A DNA stretch of 7,039 nt from JBCCGR01 sp039029195 (lineage in GTDB: Bacteria; Pseudomonadota; Alphaproteobacteria; Rhizobiales; Rhizobiaceae): assembly GCA_039029195.1 (NCBI GenBank), contig JBCCGR010000082.1, positions 1 through 7,039 on the forward strand, given 5' to 3'. The first letter of the stretch is position 1, and each line of letters starts with the position of its first letter. The notes beneath the pieces are model-generated. The model was not told the origin of the DNA and made no database searches. It saw only the letters and a list, made by a program, of their open reading frames with translations. Position numbers and translations under genes: made by a program. Below, in pieces: positions 1-5,868 of the stretch.

Positions 1-240
1 CTGGCTGAAGGCAAATATGGTGGCTTTTTCGGTTGGCCCACATTCGATGTGACCTCCCTGGGAGGATATATAGGGCTTGCACCGAAGTCAGACATCAAGG
101 CAAGCATGCGCGTTGTCGATCTGTATCGGCGCGAAGGGGACAAACTTGCCGAGAATTGGAACTTCATCGACCATCTGCACTTTCTGGATCAGTTGGGTGT
201 CGATTTGATCGCCCGGCAACGAAATCTGACAGGATTATAA
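1..240 (+). CDS. SnoaL/NTF2-like protein, C-terminal fragment (paralogue C)
   Basis: This is the 3' end of a gene cut by the left edge. It reads open from base 1 in frame 1 for 79 residues and ends at TAA 238-240. It aligns clearly with the C-termini of the two complete paralogues at 3719-4720 and 5861-6853. Shared elements are the GGFFG strand (residues 7-11), MRVVDLYRREG (36-46) and KLAENW followed by FID and HFL. The GGFFG segment makes it closer to the 5861-6853 copy. By comparison about 250 residues are missing upstream, so the full protein should be about 330 residues with two NTF2-like domains. The function is unknown beyond the fold; family members include cyclases, isomerases and dehydratases. 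The fragment is interrupted by the window edge and not visibly broken. An in-frame GTG at 49 exists but is not a real start, because the homology continues upstream of it. Confidence 0.88.
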   Translation: MAEGKYGGFFGWPTFDVTSLGGYIGLAPKSDIKASMRVVDLYRREGDKLAENWNFIDHLHFLDQLGVDLIARQRNLTGL

Positions 241-277
241 TTTGCGTTGCATTTTCTTCTCGTCGGACTAAGCTTTC

Positions 278-291
278 TGCATACCTATGCA
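278..291. promoter_or_regulatory. Palindrome, candidate operator
   Basis: TGCATA-CC-TATGCA is a perfect 6+6 inverted repeat around a 2-base centre, 75 bases before the solute-binding protein start. The size and symmetry suit a dimeric helix-turn-helix repressor. The regulator family cannot be told: the centre is CC, not the CG usual for LacI operators. No regulator gene is in the window. Confidence 0.35.
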
Positions 292-322
292 CATTGGCGT
301 TTCCAACGCGCCAACTGTCCGG

Positions 323-340
323 TGCATTCGAGCGAATTCA
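323..340. promoter_or_regulatory. Second near-perfect palindrome, candidate operator or leader hairpin
   Basis: TGCATTCGAGCGAATTCA has a perfect ATTCG/CGAAT core around AG plus two further matching outer pairs, with one mismatch (325/338). It begins with TGCAT like the palindrome at 278, which may mean related half-sites. It lies 13 bases before the Shine-Dalgarno sequence, so it could also act in RNA. Confidence 0.3.
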
Positions 341-353
341 GTGGATACGACCA

Positions 354-360
354 GGGAGGA
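354..360 (+). promoter_or_regulatory. Strong Shine-Dalgarno of the solute-binding protein gene
   Basis: GGGAGGA ends 6 bases before ATG 367. It fixes the start at 367 in preference to upstream in-frame start codons reaching back to 247, and fits the high expression expected of a binding protein. Confidence 0.85.
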
Positions 361-366
361 AGTCCA

Positions 367-1605
367 ATGAAAATCATCAAGCAATTTGCAACGGCCTTTG
401 CGTTGCTGTCTCTCAGCGCGGGAACGGCGTTGGCCGCCTGTCCAGTCACGAAGGGCAAGGTAAGCATTCTGGCGAACGACTTTCCTGCACTTCATGCAGT
501 TGTCGACAATGCCGAAGCCTGTGTGGGGGAAGGGGCAACTTTTTCAAAGAACCACTCAACCAAACACAATGAGATTCAGGTTGCCGCATTGACGGCAAAC
601 CCGGCTGAGTACACCGCAAAAATCGTCGCGAACTCATCGATTGTTCCGCTTCTCAATGCCGGATTGATCCGCCCTCTGGATGATCTCGTGGCAAAGCATG
701 GTTCAAGCCTGAAGCCGAACCAATTGATCCGGATCGACGGCAAGATCATGGCGATTGCGTTCATGGCCAATGCGCAGCATCTGATTGTTCGTCAGGACAT
801 TCTCGATAAGGTGGGAGCGAAAACGCCCACCAGCTACGAAGAAGTGCTTGAGGTTGCGGAAAAGATCCGCGCTGCCGGCATCATGCAGCACCCCTTTGCC
901 ATGCTCACCAAGTCCGACTGGAATCTGGGCGAAGAAGCGGTGAACATGTACCTTGGTCATGGTGGCGAATTCTTCAAGCCGGGCACTGCGGAAGTGTCGA
1001 TCAACAATGAGAAGGGCCTAGCGACACTCAACATGCTGAAGTCGCTGATGCAGTATTCCAATCCCGACTTCCTGACATACAACACCGGAGCCGTTGCACC
1101 GCTCTGGGAATCGGGCGAGCTGGCAATGGCCGTTATGTGGGGCTCTTCCGTAGGCGGTCTGATCGACAATGAAGGCTCCACGCCGGAGGTCGTCGCCGCA
1201 ACCAAGCCCGCTGGTGCAATGACCGTTGGTGGGGGTTCAAAACCCGCTTCTTCCTTGTGGTGGGATGGATTCACCATCGCAACAAACATCAGCGACGAAG
1301 ATGCTGAAGCAACTTTCATCGCTCTTGTGAATGGTATTTCCGACGAGATGGTTAAAGCCAACAACGACAAAGCCGTTTGGCTGATGGATGCCTACAAGCC
1401 CGGTTTGGCTGCGGAGGGCGTTTCCAAGGTGGCCGCCGCTGGTGCGGAACCTTACCCGATGCTTCCGTACATGGGTCTGCTGCACACAGCATTCTTCCAG
1501 GAGCTTCCCGATTTCCTACAGGGCAACGAAAGCGCGGAGCAAACACTCGCCGACATTGAAGCAGCTTACACCGCTGCTGCGAAGGAACAGGGTTTCCTGA
1601 AGTAG
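367..1605 (+). CDS. ABC transporter solute-binding protein, family 1 (sugar type)
   Basis: A 412-residue periplasmic binding protein of the extracellular solute-binding family 1, the MalE/UgpB-like receptors of CUT1 importers. It should capture the substrate in the periplasm and deliver it to the two permeases encoded directly downstream. The N-terminus is an export signal: basic MKIIK, hydrophobic residues 7-18, then ALA-A at 21-24, giving cleavage after residue 23. LAAC at 22-25 also fits a lipobox, so a lipid anchor is possible. Cys25 and Cys52 could instead form a disulfide. The middle carries family-typical stretches such as the LDKVGAKTPTSYEEVLEVAEKI helix region and the EGSTPEV/GGGSKPASSLWW region near the hinge. 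Length is normal for the family. The start is set by the strong Shine-Dalgarno at 354-360. The ligand cannot be named; a carbohydrate or polyol is the usual one for this class. Confidence 0.92.
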   Translation: MKIIKQFATAFALLSLSAGTALAACPVTKGKVSILANDFPALHAVVDNAEACVGEGATFSKNHSTKHNEIQVAALTANPAEYTAKIVANSSIVPLLNAGLIRPLDDLVAKHGSSLKPNQLIRIDGKIMAIAFMANAQHLIVRQDILDKVGAKTPTSYEEVLEVAEKIRAAGIMQHPFAMLTKSDWNLGEEAVNMYLGHGGEFFKPGTAEVSINNEKGLATLNMLKSLMQYSNPDFLTYNTGAVAPLWESGELAMAVMWGSSVGGLIDNEGSTPEVVAATKPAGAMTVGGGSKPASSLWWDGFTIATNISDEDAEATFIALVNGISDEMVKANNDKAVWLMDAYKPGLAAEGVSKVAAAGAEPYPMLPYMGLLHTAFFQELPDFLQGNESAEQTLADIEAAYTAAAKEQGFLK

Positions 1606-1612
1606 GTGCGAT

Positions 1613-1643
1613 GAAGCGCAGCGCCTTCGGGCGCTGCCACTTC
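1613..1643 (+). repeat. Stable UUCG-tetraloop hairpin between binding-protein and permease genes
   Basis: GCAGCGCC (1618-1625) pairs perfectly with GGCGCTGC (1630-1637) around a TTCG loop closed by C-G, the exceptionally stable cUUCGg tetraloop. Beyond a small internal loop, GAAG (1613-1616) pairs with CTTC (1640-1643). No T-run follows, so it is not a standard intrinsic terminator. In sugar ABC operons, structures between the binding-protein and permease genes commonly protect the upstream mRNA from 3' exonucleases and let the binding protein be made in excess; that role is inferred here. Confidence 0.75.
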
Positions 1644-1661
1644 TGACACTGCGATTCCAAA

Positions 1662-2690
1662 ATGCCTCACGGAACATTTGCGCGATTTATCTGGCCAAGC
1701 TTCCTTGCGATGATCCTTTTCATCGCTCTGCCGATTGCCTCGGTGGCCATCCAATCCTTTTTCGTGGAACACGAACAGGTCATGCGTGAGGTCGAGAATT
1801 GCGGCCCCTTCAAATGCACCAAGGTCCTGCAGGTCGATACGGAGGCCTCACGTGCGTTGAAGGAGGAAGCCCCGCTCGGCAAATTCAATGGCCTTGGGAC
1901 CTACACCAATCGCGGCCATCTCGCATTTTCAGAGCTGGGGGAAATTTGGGCATCCTCTGCGTCGTTCGCGGATTTCATTGTCGGCCTTTACAACTTGCCC
2001 TTCTACAAGGCGCTATTCTTTACAGTTACCTACACCTTTGTCGTCACGCCCTTTGTTCTGATCTTCGGACTGCTGATTGCACTGGGTGTGAACCGACTGC
2101 CTGGCATCACCCGCGGGCCGACAATTTTTGCTTCACTGCTGCCAATGATTGTCACGCCATTGATTGGTGGATTGATACTGTTCTGGATGGTTGACGCGGA
2201 TGGTATTCTTGGGGCCACCCTGCAGATCATTTTTGACGATCCCGATCTCAGCCTCAAGGCTTCCGCGCCGCTGACTTGGATCATGCTGATTGTGTACGGG
2301 ATCTGGCATTCAACGCCATTCGCGTTTGTGGTCTTTTACGCCGGACTTCAAACGGTTCCGCAGGACACTATTGAAGCAGCCAAGATCGACGGTGCAAGCC
2401 GATTTCAGCAGGTGCGCTACGTGGTGGTGCCCTACATGACACCATTGTTGGTGTTCGTCGTCCTGATGCAGTTGATGGATAATTTTCGGGTCTTGGAGCC
2501 AATTGTGGCCTTTTCGGCGGAAGCGAAAGCCAGATCTTTGAGTTGGATTATCATGAATGACCTCATGGGGCAGGATAAGCTCTTTGGCTCGGCCGCCGCG
2601 ACATCGATGATGACGATTATCGGCGTCGGTATTCTGCTTACACCGGTCCTCATCAAGACCTGGCGTGATTTCAATCGAAAGGTGGTCTGA
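1662..2690 (+). CDS. ABC transporter permease, MalF/UgpA-like
   Basis: A 342-residue inner-membrane permease of the binding-protein-dependent transport family, one half of the translocation pore. Hydrophobic segments lie at about 12-31, 117-143, 153-177, 203-228, 257-275 and 313-333. The cytoplasmic EAA loop that docks with the ATPase is clear: EAAKIDGASRF (238-248) followed by VVVPYMTP (254-261). It is longer than the roughly 290-310 residues usual for such permeases because of an insert between TM1 and TM2 (about residues 32-115), predicted periplasmic and containing Cys47 and Cys52 (CX4C). ATG 1662 has no evident Shine-Dalgarno; the start is kept because it places a short N-terminus before TM1. 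The gene ends one base before the next permease start, so the two are co-translated. Confidence 0.93.
   Translation: MPHGTFARFIWPSFLAMILFIALPIASVAIQSFFVEHEQVMREVENCGPFKCTKVLQVDTEASRALKEEAPLGKFNGLGTYTNRGHLAFSELGEIWASSASFADFIVGLYNLPFYKALFFTVTYTFVVTPFVLIFGLLIALGVNRLPGITRGPTIFASLLPMIVTPLIGGLILFWMVDADGILGATLQIIFDDPDLSLKASAPLTWIMLIVYGIWHSTPFAFVVFYAGLQTVPQDTIEAAKIDGASRFQQVRYVVVPYMTPLLVFVVLMQLMDNFRVLEPIVAFSAEAKARSLSWIIMNDLMGQDKLFGSAAATSMMTIIGVGILLTPVLIKTWRDFNRKVV
2677..2685 (+). promoter_or_regulatory. Shine-Dalgarno inside the upstream permease gene
   Basis: GAAAGGTGG lies just before ATG 2692 and within the last codons of the preceding gene. It supports the ATG over the in-frame GTG at 2665, which would overlap the preceding gene by 26 bases. 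Confidence 0.55.
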
Positions 2691-2691
2691 C

Positions 2692-3573
2692 ATGAGCGCT
2701 GCTGCAAGTCGTTCACCGCGTCTTTTAAACTGGTTCACGGTTTCCATGATCGTTTTCTGGCTGATGATCGCCATCGGACCGTTCGTGTGGACCGTTTGGG
2801 GATCTTTCAAGGTTCAGGGGGATTTCTTTTCAAAAGCCGATTGGCGCAATGCGATCTATGGCGTTTTCACGCTGGCTGAAACCGGGTCGACGTTCACCGG
2901 CAACGGATACTATGGGGCCTGGATCCAGGAAGGATTCTGGCGCAACGTTCTCAACTCAGGCGTGGTCGTTATCTTCACTGTGATCATCTCGCTGACGCTG
3001 GGCACACTGGGTGGTTATGCCCTTGCCCGATCCGGTTATCGTTATGCGTTTTGGCTGCTGATTGCCGCGCTTGTATTTCGCGCCATGCCGCATATCACGC
3101 TTGTGTCCGGCTACCTGCTGCCATTTTTCGAATGGAACCTCTGGGGTCGTCTCACGACCACCATCATGGTGCTGGTGGCGATCAATCAGCCCTTCACGCT
3201 TTGGATGCTTCACAGCTTTTTCCTGAATATTCCAAAAGACATGGACGAAAGCGCCATGGTCGACGGCTGCACCCGGTTTCAGGCGTTCCGGCATGTTATC
3301 ATCCCGGTCATGTGGCCGGGTGTGATCACCACGGGGCTTTTCAGCTTCCTCCTTGCCTACAACGACTTCGCCATCACCTCTATGCTGCTGAGTTCGGAAA
3401 ACCAGACAATGGTTCCAAAAATAGCGAGCTTCCTCACCCAGGTGCGGGAACAAGGGAACGTAATGTTTGCAGTTTCGGCGGTGGTGTCGGCGATTGTTCC
3501 ACTGTTTTTCCTCGTGCTTTTCTTCCAGCGCCAAATCGTAAGCGGCCTTACCGCCGGAGCTGTGAAAGGATGA
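2692..3573 (+). CDS. ABC transporter permease, MalG/UgpE-like
   Basis: A 293-residue inner-membrane permease, partner of the permease encoded just upstream. Hydrophobic segments lie at about 14-35, 87-111, 118-140, 154-176, 207-229 and 257-278. The EAA loop appears in variant form as ESAMVDGCTRFQAFRHVIIP (186-205), with the invariant Gly192 kept. The C-terminus QRQIVSGLTAGAVKG is characteristic of the MalG branch of CUT1 permeases. Length is normal, though the TM1-TM2 periplasmic loop (about 36-86) is slightly long and rich in aromatic residues. The start at ATG 2692 is one base after the upstream stop and has a Shine-Dalgarno at 2677-2685. No ATPase gene follows, so the nucleotide-binding subunit must come from elsewhere. 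Confidence 0.94.
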   Translation: MSAAASRSPRLLNWFTVSMIVFWLMIAIGPFVWTVWGSFKVQGDFFSKADWRNAIYGVFTLAETGSTFTGNGYYGAWIQEGFWRNVLNSGVVVIFTVIISLTLGTLGGYALARSGYRYAFWLLIAALVFRAMPHITLVSGYLLPFFEWNLWGRLTTTIMVLVAINQPFTLWMLHSFFLNIPKDMDESAMVDGCTRFQAFRHVIIPVMWPGVITTGLFSFLLAYNDFAITSMLLSSENQTMVPKIASFLTQVREQGNVMFAVSAVVSAIVPLFFLVLFFQRQIVSGLTAGAVKG

Positions 3574-3718
3574 TCAAACTGTGTTGAGACGCCTTACAGC
3601 CGCAATTCCGCGTCCATGGTTTGTGGGAGACGGAATGCTCAACTAGCGCAAGGTTCTGCAATAACACGCAGACGGGCCGCCCTTTGATCGCGGTCAGCAG
3701 AACAGCGCAGAGACAGAC
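3574..3718 (+). other. 145-base gap between the transporter and the SnoaL-like genes
   Basis: No gene is supported here. It is the longest gap in an otherwise compact block. A 5-codon frame (MIKLC, stop at 3585-3587) starts at ATG 3570, overlapping the permease stop as ATGA. Short GAGACG-like words recur at 3586, 3627, 3669 and 3710. There is a weak inverted repeat ATTCCG/CGGAAT (3604-3609 / 3631-3636). I see neither a T-tract terminator nor a convincing promoter, so read-through from the transporter genes is possible. Confidence 0.5.
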
Positions 3719-4720
3719 ATGACCGACAATCTTCAATCAGCAAAATCGCTGGTAGCAAACTTCCAATCGGAAATTGACTGCGCCCGACCGGGCGAAGGCA
3801 CCGCGAAGGTTTGTACAGCACATCTATCGAACAACCACCAATATCGAGGCATGAGGCCATTTTATGATCTGAGCGGTGCCAGGGCACTCGCCGATGAGGT
3901 TTGGTCACCTTTGAAAAGGGCCATGCCTACCCTCCAGCGTCGACCGGACATTTTCTTTGCCAGTCATCATGATATGGACAAAAACAATCCTGTCTGGGTC
4001 GCTTCGATGGGAAACTACATTGGTGATTTTATTGAGGCTTGGCTTGGTATTCCACCAAACGGCAAGGCGACTTACCTGCCTTTTGCGACGCTCAACAGGG
4101 TTGAAGCAGATCAGATTGTGGAAACGGTCGAGTTTCTCGACGTGCTCGCTGTCATAACTCAAGCCGGGTTGAACCCGTATTCCGGAGATCAAAGTGGCGG
4201 GAACCTCATGTCGCCGGGACCGCGGACGCATGATGGCCTGCTTCGACACACCACCGATCCCGCGGTTGGCAAGGAAACTCTCGATCTGTCGCTCGCCATG
4301 CTTACCGAATTGGCAGAAAGTTACACGTCTCCAGCCGATCATTTGGCCCGGTTCTGGCATCGAGACATGAACTGGTTTGGACCCACCGGGATCGGTGCGA
4401 GCCTTGGATTCCCCGGTTATAGGCGCGGTCATACGGGGCCGTTCGAGGAGAAGCTGCAGACAGTCGAGATCCACGATTGGGAGCTCGCGGTTGCCCAGGG
4501 CCATTTCAGCGCCGTCATGTGGTGGCCCTGTCTGACGATGCGCAACATAGGCGACTATATGGGCGCTCCCCAAAATGCAGCCCTGGCCGACATGCGCGTT
4601 GTCGATCTTTATCGACGCGATGGCAACAAGCTCGCGGAAAACTGGATTTTTATCGATCTGCTTCACTTCCTGGCAGAGCAGGGTTTCGATCTACTGGCAG
4701 ATATTGGAGGAAAAACATGA
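3719..4720 (+). CDS. Two-domain SnoaL/NTF2-like protein (paralogue A)
   Basis: A 333-residue protein with no signal peptide or membrane segment, so probably cytoplasmic. Two NTF2-like domains are inferred at about residues 5-155 and 180-328. It is a clear paralogue of the protein at 5861-6853 and of the fragment at 1-240. Blocks shared with the 5861 copy are RGM-PF (43-48), QRRPDIF (73-79), SPGPRTHDGLL (165-175, the linker between domains), DMNWFGPTGIGAS (216-228), GYRRGHTGPFEEKL (233-246) and DMRVVDLYRR with KLAENWIFID (291-313). The strong conservation of the second half suggests it holds the active or assembly site; His171, Asp216, His238 and Glu243 are candidate polar residues, but no catalytic residue is established. 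The Shine-Dalgarno is weak (AGAGA-type). The stop overlaps the next start by 4 bases (ATGA). An enzyme acting on the transported compound is an inference. Confidence 0.88.
   Translation: MTDNLQSAKSLVANFQSEIDCARPGEGTAKVCTAHLSNNHQYRGMRPFYDLSGARALADEVWSPLKRAMPTLQRRPDIFFASHHDMDKNNPVWVASMGNYIGDFIEAWLGIPPNGKATYLPFATLNRVEADQIVETVEFLDVLAVITQAGLNPYSGDQSGGNLMSPGPRTHDGLLRHTTDPAVGKETLDLSLAMLTELAESYTSPADHLARFWHRDMNWFGPTGIGASLGFPGYRRGHTGPFEEKLQTVEIHDWELAVAQGHFSAVMWWPCLTMRNIGDYMGAPQNAALADMRVVDLYRRDGNKLAENWIFIDLLHFLAEQGFDLLADIGGKT
4706..4710 (+). promoter_or_regulatory. Strong Shine-Dalgarno for the SnoaL-like middle gene
   Basis: GGAGG lies 6 bases before ATG 4717 and inside the end of the preceding gene. 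It fixes the start at 4717 although the reading frame is open much further upstream. Confidence 0.85.
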
Positions 4721-5868
4721 CCCGATTCCAACCTGATCGATCTCGGTCCCATCATCCCGCATCTGTGCTCACCCGGCGGCATATGCCCACCGGTTTCGAC
4801 ATTTCACTACGCGACTACACCAAGGACGGAGCCCACCGTATTCCACCCTATCTTGGGCTCGGCCAGCGGTTGAGCGGGTTTGATCCCGAGTACCGAAATA
4901 TCATCGACTACATCGTCCGCATCACCTACCGGATATGGGAAACGAAAGCGCGGGAAGTCGAATATATCGGTGACTGCTACTCCGATGACAGTCTGGTTTA
5001 CGACGACTACGGATTGCAGGTCGGCAACACGAAGATTGTCGCTGATACGCACCACACCACCGGCGCATTCCCCGATATCATTCTTGATGCCGAGGAGGTG
5101 ATCTGGGCTGGTGATGATGAAGTTGCGTTTCACACCTCACATCTGACGCGCATCATGGGCACCAACACCGGACCCAGCCGGTATGGTGATGCAACAGGTA
5201 AAGACATCAACGTGCTGGTGATCGCAAACTGTGTTGCCCTGGGCAATGACATCTTCCTGGAGCATGTTTTGTACAACACATCCGCAATGCTTCAGCAGCT
5301 GGGCATTGATCTTTGGGAAGAAGCAGAGCGTCTCGCTGCAAGCCCGCCAGCCGGTTGGCCGCGGAGCGAAAAGATTTGGAATGAGTTGCGTGCAGCTGTC
5401 TCACCCAACAGTCCTCTGAGCAAGGCAGAACCGATCGAGGGATTCGATCCGGACGCGTTTGCACGCGCTGTCCACGATAATATCTGGAACGGGGATGGCG
5501 CTTCCATTGGCCCATCCTACGCATCTGACTTGCCGTTTGAGGGCACCACGGAACGCAAGTTTACAGGAACAGACGCCTATCGCGCCTATGTCGGCGAACT
5601 GCGTGGTGCCTTTCCTGACCTCAAGCATCAGGTCGATGAAGTGTATTGGATGGGCAACGATGCTGACGGCTATCTGATCTCCACGCGTTGGAGCGCGGAA
5701 GGAACACATACTGGTGGTGATCTTTATCGCGAACCCACAAACCATCCTTGTCAGATCTGGGGCATCACTCAATGGCGGGTTAAGGATCAAAGGGTCGAAC
5801 AGGAATGGCAATTGTTCAATGAACTTGACCTGATGATGCAGATCGCGAAAGCCCGCCTTGATGGTTGA
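4717..5868 (+). CDS. Tandem SnoaL-like (ester cyclase-like) protein, 383 residues
   Basis: A predicted cytoplasmic protein with two SnoaL/NTF2-like domains, at about residues 55-195 and 246-375, after a polar N-terminal extension. Each domain carries AFPD (117-120; 298-301), typical of the SnoaL/ester-cyclase group, followed by a long strand. The second domain has the ordinary GTHTG turn (329-333), whereas the first has GTNTG (148-152), so the His is replaced by Asn. The second domain ends with ITQWRVKDQRVEQEWQ (350-365), the usual last strands of the fold. Single-domain SnoaL proteins are about 130-150 residues, so this is a fusion or internal duplication. It is not an obvious close paralogue of its two neighbours, which lack AFPD and GTHTG. 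It overlaps the upstream gene by 4 bases and the downstream gene by 8, indicating coupled translation and probably a shared pathway. Reaction and substrate are unknown. Confidence 0.9.
   Translation: MTRFQPDRSRSHHPASVLTRRHMPTGFDISLRDYTKDGAHRIPPYLGLGQRLSGFDPEYRNIIDYIVRITYRIWETKAREVEYIGDCYSDDSLVYDDYGLQVGNTKIVADTHHTTGAFPDIILDAEEVIWAGDDEVAFHTSHLTRIMGTNTGPSRYGDATGKDINVLVIANCVALGNDIFLEHVLYNTSAMLQQLGIDLWEEAERLAASPPAGWPRSEKIWNELRAAVSPNSPLSKAEPIEGFDPDAFARAVHDNIWNGDGASIGPSYASDLPFEGTTERKFTGTDAYRAYVGELRGAFPDLKHQVDEVYWMGNDADGYLISTRWSAEGTHTGGDLYREPTNHPCQIWGITQWRVKDQRVEQEWQLFNELDLMMQIAKARLDG

Larger units (their letters stand above)
241..366 (+). promoter_or_regulatory. Leader region upstream of the ABC transporter, with inverted repeats
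   Basis: This 126-base non-coding stretch separates the first SnoaL-like gene from the solute-binding protein gene. It holds a perfect palindrome TGCATACCTATGCA (278-291), an 8-pair stem with a 2-base bulge (TTGGCGTT against AACGCGCCAA, 294-314) and an 18-base near-perfect palindrome with one mismatched pair (323-340; core ATTCGAGCGAAT at 326-337). I found no convincing -35/-10 pair and no U-tract terminator. It could be an operator region or an mRNA leader; which one is inference. Confidence 0.45.

Noticed and set aside
241..330. Sigma70-type promoter before the binding-protein gene (for example TTGCAT at 247 or TTGGCG at 294)
   Set aside because: No acceptable -10 hexamer lies 16-18 bases downstream of either candidate.
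247..366. Upstream extension of the binding protein to the start codon at 247
   Set aside because: It would place 40 residues before a canonical signal peptide; ATG 367 with GGGAGGA is clearly the start.
33..572. Overlapping + strand frame of 179 codons bridging the first two genes
   Set aside because: It conflicts with the paralogue-supported frame at 1-240 and with the signal peptide region of the binding protein; its Cys/Arg-rich translation looks non-coding.
2956..3534. Long - strand open frame of 192 codons
   Set aside because: It is antisense to the MalG-like permease, which has clear membrane segments and an EAA motif; the antisense product is a highly charged shadow.
3604..3636. Inverted repeat ATTCCG/CGGAAT as a terminator after the permease genes
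   Set aside because: Only six pairs with a 21-base loop and no following T-run; too weak to call.
3905..4666. Long - strand open frame of 253 codons
   Set aside because: It lies entirely antisense to paralogue A, whose frame is supported by paralogy at three places; the antisense translation shows no recognisable domain and is rich in His and Arg, as expected for a shadow frame.
4477..4716. Upstream extension of the 383-residue SnoaL-like protein
   Set aside because: The extra 80 codons overlap paralogue A out of frame and translate to Arg/Gly/Ser-rich nonsense; ATG 4717 has a strong Shine-Dalgarno and an ATGA overlap.
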